Below are positions 41,820-49,974 of a DNA stretch of 64,000 bases, piece after piece; position 1 is the stretch's first letter, and every line of letters begins with the position of its first letter. Source of the DNA: JACRLV01 sp045863555 (GTDB lineage: Bacteria > Planctomycetota > Phycisphaerae > UBA1845 > Fen-1342); the NCBI GenBank assembly GCA_045863555.1, contig BTUU01000018.1, forward strand, positions 1-64,000, written 5' to 3'. The notes under the pieces were generated by a model. The model was given only the letters and a program-made list of their open reading frames with translations, searched no databases and was not told the origin of the DNA. A program made the position numbers and the translations under genes.

Positions 41820-44126
41820 TCAGCGTCCTCCGATTCCAAGCTGTTCGGCGCGTCCTGCGCCGACGAGTGCGACCTTTTCGGCGGCCATCGACCGCACCGA
41901 CGCGGCCGCGAGTGCGGCCTGGGTCGCGCGGCGCCGCAGGATGGGTTTGATGTAGAACGCGTAGAGGCAGCCGAGCGTGATCATCACGCAGCCGAGCAAC
42001 ATCGGCCAGATTCCGTTGCGGTTGCCGACGCCCAGGATGGTATAGCTCCAGTGGTCGGTGGCTGCGCCGCTCTGGAAGAACGTCCAGTCTCCCACCGTAT
42101 GCGTGCGGTTCGTCGAGACCTCGCCGAGATAGGTCGGCTGGCCGGGCTTGTCGACGAGGAATTCGCTGCGCCACGAGTCGACGGCCTGGCGGCCGGGGAA
42201 GAACTTCACGGCGAGCTTGCCGGGGCGCAGGCCGTAGCCGAAATCGTGGGCGAGCCGGGAGTAGCAGATTTCCCACGCGGGACCGCCGGGCGGCTGAACG
42301 CGGATCGGCCGGTCGTCGATGTGGGGGTAGCTGCTGAACAGGCACCATTCCTCGGTCTGCCAGCCCTCGGCCGGCCCGCGGCCCTTGATGCTCAGTCGGA
42401 TCGCCGACATCGAACGGAGCGAGACATTCGGCCGGCGGGTCTCCATCGGCTCGATCACGGGCACGTGGGCGACGCGGGCGCGCTCGAGGAATCGCGTAAG
42501 CGTCAGGTCGACGCTCATGCCGGCGAGCGTCACGTTCGCGGCGCGGCCGACGGGCAGGGGCGTCGAGGCCATGCTGCCATCGGCGGCGGGTGCGGCGAAG
42601 AGGGCCTCCTTCTTCGCGGCGAGAGCGGGGGTGGTGAGGATATACGCGCGATCGCCGGAAGCGCTCCTGTAGAGGATCTCGATATTCGGGTCGTAGAGGG
42701 CGTCGCGACGGCGCACGCCGGCTTCGTCGATGTCCTGCGAGAGCTGCGGGAAGCGCTCGATCGCGGTGCGGGTGAATTTCTTCGCGTCGGAGGTCACTTC
42801 GACCAGTGCGGCCGGGGAGACTTCGTTCTCGAAGCCGGGCGACATGAGCGGCCAGCTCGGGAAAACCTGCGTCACGCGAAGCTTGTAGGGCGTGCCTTCG
42901 ATGGCGATTTCCTTGCCAGGCTCGACCGGAAGCGTGAGTTCAGCCGGCGGTTCGAGGACTTTGATCTTCAGTTCCGCGGGGCCGGTCTTCGTGGCGAGGA
43001 GGGCGCTCAATTCGGCGTCATCGGCGAGCTGGCGGAATTCCAGCGGGGGCGAGATCGGGAGGACGCACCGCGTCGCGTCCGCAGCGAAGAGCGTGCGTTC
43101 CAGCAGCGTCCGGCCGGCGCGCGGTTCGCTGATCCGAAGGTCGACGGCGGGGCCGGGGGCCGCGGGGTCTTCGCGCGGGACGATGCGCGTGTTTTCGAGA
43201 TAGGGGACGAAGCCGTTGATCTCGATTTCGAATGGCGCGTCGGGCAGATCGACGCGGATCGGAAGCCGCCAGGGCTCGAACCAGCCGGTGGGAATCGAGA
43301 CACCGGCGATGTTGATATGCGGCCAGGTGCGTTTGGACTCGACGACGTGGTTGTTCATGTCGTCGAGCTTGTACCCGCGGTCGGTGTAGCGTTCGCGGAA
43401 CATGGGCAGGCCGACGAGTTCGGCGCTCTTCCACTGCCCGGCCGTTTCGGGGCGTGCGTAGAGGGCGGCCCGCTCGCGGTCGAAGAACTGCGTTTCGGCG
43501 GGAAACTCGACGAGCCGCAGCGTGAGGCGGTCGCCGAACTGGGCGACGGTGCTGGCGGAGTTCAGGCGGATGACCTGGGGCGGGGTGTCGCCGAGATTTC
43601 CAGTGATTTCGACTTCGCGGGGGCCGGCGCTCTCGCGCGGTGAGGCGGCGGTGATCTCGACGGCGACGTTTCCGCCGAATGCCGGCATGAACTGGGACCA
43701 GCGCTGGCCGACCTCGGGCAGGAATTTCGCGAGGACGCGATCGCCGTTGACGATCTCGACTCTCGGGGAGAGGAGCAGGACGTCGCCTTCCACCTTCGTG
43801 CCGAAGTAGTAAAGCCCGCCGCCGCACAGCAGGAGAATTCCCGCGTGCACCGTCAGGACACCCGCGTTGATGAGCGTGAAGCGGATGCGCGTCAGCGTCG
43901 CGACGATCAGGTTGATGCAGAGGAGGACGATCATGGCCGAAAAGAGCCAGTGGGCGAACGCCTGCATTTCGCTGGTTTCGATCGCCCCCCGGACCTGCGG
44001 CAGGGCCGAGAGGATCGACGCGTATGCGAGAATGATCAGCATGAGCGTCACGCCCAGCTTGATGCTGGAGAAAAGGCGGAGTAGCGGATTCCGCCGCCAG
44101 GTTGGGCCGGTAAGCTGCTGGATCAT
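41820..44126 (-). CDS. resB: ResB-like cytochrome c biogenesis protein
   Basis: A 768-residue ResB/Ccs1-family protein. Three membrane segments near the N-terminus (SIKLGVTLMLIILAYASILS, WLFSAMIVLLCINLIVATL, GVLTVHAGILLLCGGGLYYF), a large periplasmic region, and a final membrane segment (MLLGCVMITLGCLYAFYI). With CcsA it forms the system II complex that moves heme across the membrane and attaches it to apocytochrome c. Length is larger than Bacillus ResB (about 540). The pairing resB-ccsA in one operon is the standard arrangement. Confidence 0.85.
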   Translation of the reverse strand: MIQQLTGPTWRRNPLLRLFSSIKLGVTLMLIILAYASILSALPQVRGAIETSEMQAFAHWLFSAMIVLLCINLIVATLTRIRFTLINAGVLTVHAGILLLCGGGLYYFGTKVEGDVLLLSPRVEIVNGDRVLAKFLPEVGQRWSQFMPAFGGNVAVEITAASPRESAGPREVEITGNLGDTPPQVIRLNSASTVAQFGDRLTLRLVEFPAETQFFDRERAALYARPETAGQWKSAELVGLPMFRERYTDRGYKLDDMNNHVVESKRTWPHINIAGVSIPTGWFEPWRLPIRVDLPDAPFEIEINGFVPYLENTRIVPREDPAAPGPAVDLRISEPRAGRTLLERTLFAADATRCVLPISPPLEFRQLADDAELSALLATKTGPAELKIKVLEPPAELTLPVEPGKEIAIEGTPYKLRVTQVFPSWPLMSPGFENEVSPAALVEVTSDAKKFTRTAIERFPQLSQDIDEAGVRRRDALYDPNIEILYRSASGDRAYILTTPALAAKKEALFAAPAADGSMASTPLPVGRAANVTLAGMSVDLTLTRFLERARVAHVPVIEPMETRRPNVSLRSMSAIRLSIKGRGPAEGWQTEEWCLFSSYPHIDDRPIRVQPPGGPAWEICYSRLAHDFGYGLRPGKLAVKFFPGRQAVDSWRSEFLVDKPGQPTYLGEVSTNRTHTVGDWTFFQSGAATDHWSYTILGVGNRNGIWPMLLGCVMITLGCLYAFYIKPILRRRATQAALAAASVRSMAAEKVALVGAGRAEQLGIGGR

Positions 44127-44426
44127 TCGCGCACCCGTCGTCGATGCAATCCGGGCTCGGGGAGCGGCACGAGGCTCCGCGGCCGGGATTCCGGGGATTC
44201 CCTGAACACGCCGAACACCCATTCGGCAAGACACGTTCCAGAGGAATCAGAAGCTGAACGGCCGCTCACTTCAAGTGCGGCGGACGCCGAAAACGGCGAT
44301 TTCCGCGAATCGCCGGGGTTTTGACGGCACGCCCGCGGCGGCGGTGCAGGAGTGTATCGAGAAGCGGGCTCCGCGGCGCGCGGGGGTGTGGAAAATCGCG
44401 CACCCGGCCTTGCGAGGATCCGGGGG
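44127..44426. other. 300-bp region without a recognised gene
   Basis: Contains the upstream region of the resB-ccsA operon (minus strand) and the 3' flank of the serine hydrolase gene, also on the minus strand. No open frame with support, no clear hairpin terminator and no repeat was seen. Confidence 0.5.
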
Positions 44427-45617
44427 CTACCGAGCCGGCTGGGACGACGCGGGCTGTGAACCGGCGGGCCTGGACGCAGCTGGGCGAACGTAGCGGAACA
44501 GAAGGTCGTCGGCGGCTCGAGGAAGTGCCTCCATGACGTCCCGGGTCGCGAGATTGGCGGCGATGACGATGCCCAGATCCCGCTCCGGCGCCAGGCGGAT
44601 CAGGGCGAACCACATCGTGTTGCTGCCGGCGTGCGAGAGCGTTCGACCGAGGCGCGGGCTGCTCCCGACGCCCCAGCCCATCGCGTAGTCGCCGTCGCCC
44701 GGGGGCGTGTGAAGGCGGCGGTAGCTGTCCGGACGGAGCATGGCGCGGCCGGTTTTTCCGGCGGCGAGGTGGTCCCGGCCGAAGCGGACCCAGTCCGGCA
44801 GCGACATGTGCGCTGCGCCGCCGGGGAAGAGGGCGACCGGGTTGTCGGAAAACGGCGACTCGGGCGGCATTGGCTTGATCGAGCCGCGCGATTCGCGGTG
44901 GCCGCGGGGCTGGTCGATCGCGGCGTCGGTGCCGGGTGGTCCGAAACCGCCGGTGGTGATCCCGAGTGACTCAAAGACGAACTCGCCCATGAGGTCTTCC
45001 CAGTTCCGCTTCGTCGCGTGCTCCGCCATCGCTGCGGCGACCACATAGCCGCTGTTCGAATAGATCATCTTCTCGCCGGGAGCGGCCGCGGGTTTGAGGC
45101 TGAGGATGTGCGGCAGGGCTTCCTGGCGTTGCTCGGCGGGCGAGCCGGAGAGGCTTCGCAGCGTGAGCAGAAGCGGGCCGCCGGCGCGGTCTTCGGGCAG
45201 GCCGGACCGGTGCGTCAGCAGTTGTTCGAGCGTCACGGGGAGGTATTCAGGCAGGATCCGGCCGCGGAGATCGGCGAATGTGGATTCGATCGTGTCATCC
45301 CATTTGAGCCGGCCGGTTTCAACGAGTTTGGCGATGAGTGCGGCCGTCATGGCCTTCGTGCAGGAACCGAGATGGAACCGGTCATCGAGCGTGACCTGCG
45401 GCTCTGAACCACGGGCCCGCACGCCGACAGCGCCCTGTGCGAGGATGGAATCGGTGCGGAAGACGATCGCGGCGACGGCGGGCAGGTCATGATCGGTTCG
45501 CAGCGTCTCCAGGAAATCGGAGAGATCGTCCGGAGCCGGGCGCGACGCGGGGGGCTGGGCGCTGGCGATGACGGAAGCGGCGAGCAGCCAGAGGCAGGTG
45601 AAGATGCGGCGGGGCAT
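44427..45617 (-). CDS. serine hydrolase, class C beta-lactamase/PBP-like
   Basis: A 396-residue exported protein (signal MPRRIFTCLWLLAASVIASA). Catalytic motifs of the beta-lactamase superfamily: SCTK (in LGSCTKAMTAAL), YSN (MIYSNSGYV), and HAGS (SHAGSNTMW) in place of KTG. Likely an esterase, D-aminopeptidase or DD-peptidase-like enzyme; a true beta-lactamase is unlikely. It starts 5 bp after murA and is co-transcribed with it, which hints at peptidoglycan metabolism. A Pro/Ala/Ser-rich C-terminal tail follows the domain. Confidence 0.85.
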   Translation of the reverse strand: MPRRIFTCLWLLAASVIASAQPPASRPAPDDLSDFLETLRTDHDLPAVAAIVFRTDSILAQGAVGVRARGSEPQVTLDDRFHLGSCTKAMTAALIAKLVETGRLKWDDTIESTFADLRGRILPEYLPVTLEQLLTHRSGLPEDRAGGPLLLTLRSLSGSPAEQRQEALPHILSLKPAAAPGEKMIYSNSGYVVAAAMAEHATKRNWEDLMGEFVFESLGITTGGFGPPGTDAAIDQPRGHRESRGSIKPMPPESPFSDNPVALFPGGAAHMSLPDWVRFGRDHLAAGKTGRAMLRPDSYRRLHTPPGDGDYAMGWGVGSSPRLGRTLSHAGSNTMWFALIRLAPERDLGIVIAANLATRDVMEALPRAADDLLFRYVRPAASRPAGSQPASSQPAR

Positions 45618-45622
45618 CAGCG

Positions 45623-46903
45623 CTACTCCTCGCCGCCCATGAGACGCTCGATGGCCGCGCCGACGCCGCGGAGCTTCTCGTCCATCCGGTCGTAGCCGCG
45701 TTCGAGGTGGTAGATGCGGTTGACCTGCGTCGTCCCGCGGGCAGCGAGGCCGGCGAGAACGAGGGCGGCCGAGGCCCGGAGGTCGGAGGCCATGACCGGC
45801 GCGCCGCTGAGCCGCTTGACGCCCTGGACCATGACGGTGGGGCCTTCCTTGTGGAGGCGGGCGCCCATGCGGGCGAGCTCGGGCACGTGCATGAACCGGT
45901 CGGGGAAGATCTTCTCGGTGACGATGCTGTTGCCGTCCGCGAGGCAGAGCAGCGTGAGGAGCTGGGCCTGGAGGTCGGTCGGCATGCCGGGGAACGGCTG
46001 CGTGACGACCTCGACCGGTTCGAGGCGCCGCGCGGAGGAGACGATCACGTGATCCGGCTTGCGCTCGACGTCGACGCCGATCGCCGAGAGGCGGTCGACG
46101 AACGCCATGAGGTGATCCACGCGGCAGTTTTCGAGTTTCAATTCGCCGTTGGTGATGGCGGCGGCGATCATGAACGTGCCGGCTTCGATGCGGTCGGGAA
46201 TGACGCGGTGCTCGCAGCCGTGGAGTTTCTTGACGCCTTCGATGACGACGCGCGGCGTGCCGTGGCCGGTGATGGACGCGCCGCACTTGTTGAGGAATGT
46301 GGCCAGGTCGACGACTTCGGGCTCGCAGGCGGCCATTTCGATGACCGTGACGCCTTCGGCGAGCGTTGCGGCCATGATCGCGTTGGCGGTGCCGAGGACG
46401 GAGGAGCCGAAGGGACCGCCGAGGAACATCTCGCAGCCGCGGAGGCGCTTGGCCTTGGCGATGATGTCGCCGCTGACGAGGTCGATCTCCGCGCCGAGCT
46501 TCTTCATGGCGCGGAGGTGGAGGTCGACGGGCCGGTCGCCGATCGCGCAGCCGCCGGGCATCGAGACCTGTGCGTTATGGCGCTTGGCGAGCAGGGGGCC
46601 GAGGACGCAGATGCTGGCCCGCATCTTGCGGACGATGTCGTACTCGGCGCGGAAATTCATCTCGTCGCGAACCATGAGCCGTAGCGCCCCGTCGGCCCGC
46701 CGGTCGACCTCAACGCCGAGTTTGACGAGCAGCTCGCCGAGCGATTTCACATCCGCCACGACCGGCACGTCGTGCAGGATGACCTCGCCTTCGCAGAGGA
46801 GCACCGCGGCCATGATCGGCAGCGATGCATTCTTCGCACCGCTGATGCGGATGTTCCCGCGGAGCCGGTTGCCGCCGGTGATCTGGTAATACGGAAGAGA
46901 CAT
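45623..46903 (-). CDS. murA: UDP-N-acetylglucosamine 1-carboxyvinyltransferase
   Basis: A 426-residue MurA, first committed step of peptidoglycan synthesis (PEP plus UDP-GlcNAc). The active-site Cys119 is in SMPGGCAIGDRPVDLH; the substrate Lys/Asn pair is in SGAKNASLPI (residues 21-30). Complete and of normal length. Its presence supports a peptidoglycan cell wall in this planctomycete. It has a GAGGAG-type ribosome-binding site, lies 88 bp after prmC and 5 bp before the serine hydrolase gene. Confidence 0.96.
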   Translation of the reverse strand: MSLPYYQITGGNRLRGNIRISGAKNASLPIMAAVLLCEGEVILHDVPVVADVKSLGELLVKLGVEVDRRADGALRLMVRDEMNFRAEYDIVRKMRASICVLGPLLAKRHNAQVSMPGGCAIGDRPVDLHLRAMKKLGAEIDLVSGDIIAKAKRLRGCEMFLGGPFGSSVLGTANAIMAATLAEGVTVIEMAACEPEVVDLATFLNKCGASITGHGTPRVVIEGVKKLHGCEHRVIPDRIEAGTFMIAAAITNGELKLENCRVDHLMAFVDRLSAIGVDVERKPDHVIVSSARRLEPVEVVTQPFPGMPTDLQAQLLTLLCLADGNSIVTEKIFPDRFMHVPELARMGARLHKEGPTVMVQGVKRLSGAPVMASDLRASAALVLAGLAARGTTQVNRIYHLERGYDRMDEKLRGVGAAIERLMGGEE

Positions 46904-46991
46904 GCCTTCTACTCCTCGCGATCCCTCGCGCCGCCCCTCGCAGCGTAGCGGCGCCGAAATCCGTTCGACGCCCCGATTGTGAGACTGAATT

Positions 46992-47987
46992 TCATGCGCG
47001 GCGTGCGTGCACGACGCGCTCGTATCGCTGATCGTCCCGGTACGTCTGGGTGTCAACCCATCCGGCCGCGGTCAGGAGCTGCTTGACGACCGAAGCCTGA
47101 TTGTAAGCGACTTCCATGAGCAGATGGCCGCCGGGCCGGAGCCGGGGGCCGCATTCGGCCGCCAGGCGGCGCAGGATCGCCAGGCCGTCCTCGCCGGCGA
47201 AAAGGGCGGCATGCGGCTCGAAATCACGGACATTCTTCGGCAGGCCGGACGCCTCGCGCGTGCCGATGTATGGCGGGTTGCTGACGATGATGTCGAAGGG
47301 TTCGACATCCTCCCAGGGGGCGACGAGATCGCCGGGGCGGAACTCGATCCGATCGGCCACGCCGTTGCGATCGGCGTTGCGGCGGGCGACGGTGAGCGCG
47401 GCCTCGCTCAAGTCGCTGGCGAAGATTCGGGCGCTCGGAAGATTCTTCGACAAAGCGATCGCGATGCAACCGCTGCCCGTGCCGATGTCGACGATCCTCA
47501 CCGGCGGCGGCGCGGAGACGGCGACGGTCGCGACGGGGGCGGACGCTTCCCGTTCGGCGCCGGCCGCGGGTTCGCCGTCCGCCGGGCGGTCGGCGGGCAC
47601 GCCGGACCGGCTTTCGACGGGCGGAACGATCGCCCGGGCGAGGTGGACGACGCGCTCGACGAGGATTTCCGTCTCCGGCCGGGGCACGAGGACGTCGGGT
47701 GTGACCTCGAAGGTGAGCGAGAAGAAGTCGCGGGTTCCGGTGAGGTATGCGATCGGCTTGCCGCCGGCGGCTTCCTTGACGCTGGTGCGATACGCCGCGA
47801 GCACGTCTTCGCCGGGGACGTGCTCGAAGCGGGTGTAGAGCTCGAGTCGGCGGCATTTCATCGCGTGCGCGAGTAGGATCTCGGCGCAGAGCCGCGGCGA
47901 TTCGACCTGGTGTTTCTCAAAGAACTCGCGCGTCCAGCCGATCAGGCGGGCGACCGTCCATGGTCCGTTTGCGGGCTGCGCGCTCAT
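46992..47987 (-). CDS. prmC: release factor glutamine methyltransferase
   Basis: A 331-residue PrmC that methylates the GGQ glutamine of peptide chain release factors. It has the SAM-binding IVDIGTGSGCIAIALS (residues 165-180) and catalytic NPPY at 237-240. A Pro/Ala/Glu-rich insertion of about 40 residues (121-162) separates the N-terminal helical domain from the methyltransferase domain and is not usual in the family. The start at 47987 is preferred over a longer frame that reaches into the divergent intergenic region. No prfA is adjacent. Confidence 0.92.
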   Translation of the reverse strand: MSAQPANGPWTVARLIGWTREFFEKHQVESPRLCAEILLAHAMKCRRLELYTRFEHVPGEDVLAAYRTSVKEAAGGKPIAYLTGTRDFFSLTFEVTPDVLVPRPETEILVERVVHLARAIVPPVESRSGVPADRPADGEPAAGAEREASAPVATVAVSAPPPVRIVDIGTGSGCIAIALSKNLPSARIFASDLSEAALTVARRNADRNGVADRIEFRPGDLVAPWEDVEPFDIIVSNPPYIGTREASGLPKNVRDFEPHAALFAGEDGLAILRRLAAECGPRLRPGGHLLMEVAYNQASVVKQLLTAAGWVDTQTYRDDQRYERVVHARRA

Positions 47988-48079
47988 CGTCGACAAGCAT
48001 ACCAAAAAGGCGCACTGCCGCGAGCCGCCCGCATTTTCGGGCGGCGGCGACGTATCATCCGGTACGAAGGGAGGCCGGC

Positions 48080-48409
48080 ATGTCATCGCTTGCATCGAAA
48101 CAGTGCGTTCCCTGTCGCGGGGGCGTCGAACCCCTGAAGGGGGCCGCGCTCAAGCCGCTACTGGCTCAGGTCGAAGGCTGGTCGGTCGTTTCGGAGCACC
48201 ACCTGGAGAAGACGTACACGTTTCCCGACTTTGCGACGGCGCTCGCGTTCGTCAACCGCGTCGGGGCGCTCGCGGAGGAGCAGGGGCATCATCCGAATGT
48301 TCTGCTCACCTGGGGAAAGGTGACGATCACGCTCTGGACGCACAAGATCGACGGCCTGACCGAAAGCGACTTCATCCTGGCCGCGAAGTGTGACCAGCTT
48401 CCAAAATAG
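48080..48409 (+). CDS. phhB: 4a-hydroxytetrahydrobiopterin (pterin-4-alpha-carbinolamine) dehydratase
   Basis: A 109-residue PCD family enzyme. The conserved site is visible in EEQGHHPNVLLTWGKVTITL and WTHKIDGLTESDF, including the catalytic His pair. It recycles 4a-hydroxytetrahydropterin from aromatic amino acid hydroxylases; no hydroxylase is in the window, so a pterin-related side role such as molybdopterin is possible. The ATG at 48080 follows GGGAGG at spacing 5. Divergent from prmC. Confidence 0.93.
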   Translation: MSSLASKQCVPCRGGVEPLKGAALKPLLAQVEGWSVVSEHHLEKTYTFPDFATALAFVNRVGALAEEQGHHPNVLLTWGKVTITLWTHKIDGLTESDFILAAKCDQLPK

Positions 48410-48555
48410 CGGGTCCCCGGACCCGCGTCGGCGGGGCCGGGGTGCGGGGAATCGCGCACCGCGCGGGATTGCACGCAGTTCGCGAACGCACGTCCGTCAC
48501 CGACGTGGCGCGCCGCTTGCCCGATCGTCGTGGACGCGCGACGATTGGGAGCAGC

Positions 48556-49965
48556 ATGACCGGGTCTCGACTGCGGACGATTGAGTATCTGAGCGGCGCA
48601 GGGACAATCGACCCGGCGTCGGTGGTCTCGCCTGCGGCGGTTCGGGTTCGCAATCTCGACTACCTCTTCGCCCGTACCTCGGACTATCCGCTTGCGCCGC
48701 CGGTCGTGGGGCCAATCGACGGCGTGGCTGCGTTTGCCGTCGATATGGACGGGACCAGCACGACTACCGAGCCGCTTGCCCTGCATTCGCTCGAGTACAT
48801 GGTTCGTAGGTTCACCGATCGGCCGACAGTGCGCGAGTGGGCCGGCCTCGATCCCGTGAACGATTACCCCCACGTCATCGGCCACAGCAACCAGCATCAC
48901 ACGACGTTCCTGCTGGATCGCTACCAAGCGGATTTTCGGCCCGCAGCGCTGCGGGATGCGTTTCTCGAATCGCTGGCGTGGACGCTGGCACACCTTCCGG
49001 ATACCTCGCGCGCGCGGCACGTGCGGGAGACGGCGCGGCTCTGCGGGCTCGGGCAGGTGATCCTGTCGGACGCCTTTCGCGCGGCCGGGCATCAAGGCCA
49101 GCGGCAGGCCTGCGACCTCTCCGAGGCGCAGTTTCGCGCGGTGCTCGGCGCGAGCGCCGCGGCGTTTCGTGCGGATGACTCGGGGGCGCGGGTTCGGGCG
49201 GCGCTGGACGTGTACTACATGCGCTATCACTCGATTCTCCTTCGCGTGCAGCACGGGGATGCGGCGGCGCTCGCGGCCGAGCTGCTCGGCGATTCGCGTC
49301 GGCGACTGATCGAGCCGATGCCGGGGTACGCGGCGTTCGTGGCGGTCGTCAAAGGCTGGCTGGGGCGGGATGTCGCGGCGCTGCGGGATGAGTTGGTTTC
49401 CCAGTATCGGACGGCTGAAAAGAGCTGGTCCGATGACAATGCGGGCGTCGAGGCGCTCATCGAAGCGGCCGCGCGTTTCGAGCAGTCGCCGGCAAAGCTC
49501 GCGCTCGTCACCGCGTCGATCGGTTTCGAGGCGGCGGTCGTGATGGACGAGGTTCGGGTGCGGATGGCCGACGAGGTGCGGCGGTGGCCGGTCGCGGCGG
49601 TGCGAAGAGAGCGGATTCTGGCGAATCTCGCTGAGCGGGAGCGTGTTTTTGACGCGTTTGTCACCGCGGATGACGCCTGCGAGCATCGCCTGAAGCCGCA
49701 TCCCGACCTGTATAGCCTGGCGCTGCACCGCATGGGCATCGAGCCGCGCGACTACGCCCGTTGCGTCGGCGTCGAGGACACGGAGCCGGGCATCGTCGCG
49801 GTGCGGGCGGCGGGGATCGGGTGCGCGGTCGCGCTTCCGAATCACGACACCCGGCGGCAGGAATTTCGAGCGGCGACGCACGTCCTTTCGGACGGCCTGC
49901 CGGAATTGCTCCTGGGGCAGCATGCGATGCAACGCCGGCGATCGCCCGATTCGCCTTCCGCATAG
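48556..49965 (+). CDS. HAD hydrolase, beta-phosphoglucomutase-like with oversized cap
   Basis: A 469-residue HAD protein. Motif I is VDMDGT (residues 62-67), motif II LVTAS, the motif III Lys is in LKPHPDLY, and motif IV is GVEDTEPGIVAVRAAGI. The motif order and EDTEPG-type sequence fit beta-phosphoglucomutase and relatives, but those are about 220 residues. Here a 60-residue N-terminal extension and a roughly 250-residue region between motifs I and II make it twice as long. It ends 9 bp before a GH65-type phosphorylase, the classical partner that makes beta-glucose-1-phosphate. ATG at 48556 with GGGAG upstream. Confidence 0.82.
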   Translation: MTGSRLRTIEYLSGAGTIDPASVVSPAAVRVRNLDYLFARTSDYPLAPPVVGPIDGVAAFAVDMDGTSTTTEPLALHSLEYMVRRFTDRPTVREWAGLDPVNDYPHVIGHSNQHHTTFLLDRYQADFRPAALRDAFLESLAWTLAHLPDTSRARHVRETARLCGLGQVILSDAFRAAGHQGQRQACDLSEAQFRAVLGASAAAFRADDSGARVRAALDVYYMRYHSILLRVQHGDAAALAAELLGDSRRRLIEPMPGYAAFVAVVKGWLGRDVAALRDELVSQYRTAEKSWSDDNAGVEALIEAAARFEQSPAKLALVTASIGFEAAVVMDEVRVRMADEVRRWPVAAVRRERILANLAERERVFDAFVTADDACEHRLKPHPDLYSLALHRMGIEPRDYARCVGVEDTEPGIVAVRAAGIGCAVALPNHDTRRQEFRAATHVLSDGLPELLLGQHAMQRRRSPDSPSA

Positions 49966-49974
49966 GAACTCACG

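Noticed and set aside
39832..41955. 707-codon plus-strand frame
   Set aside because: Antisense to ccsA; Asp/Glu/Gly/His-rich composition typical of the complement of a membrane protein gene.
44427..45617. Antibiotic-resistance beta-lactamase
   Set aside because: The SxxK and YxN motifs are shared by esterases and peptidases, and the third motif is HAGS rather than KTG; the gene is attached to murA.
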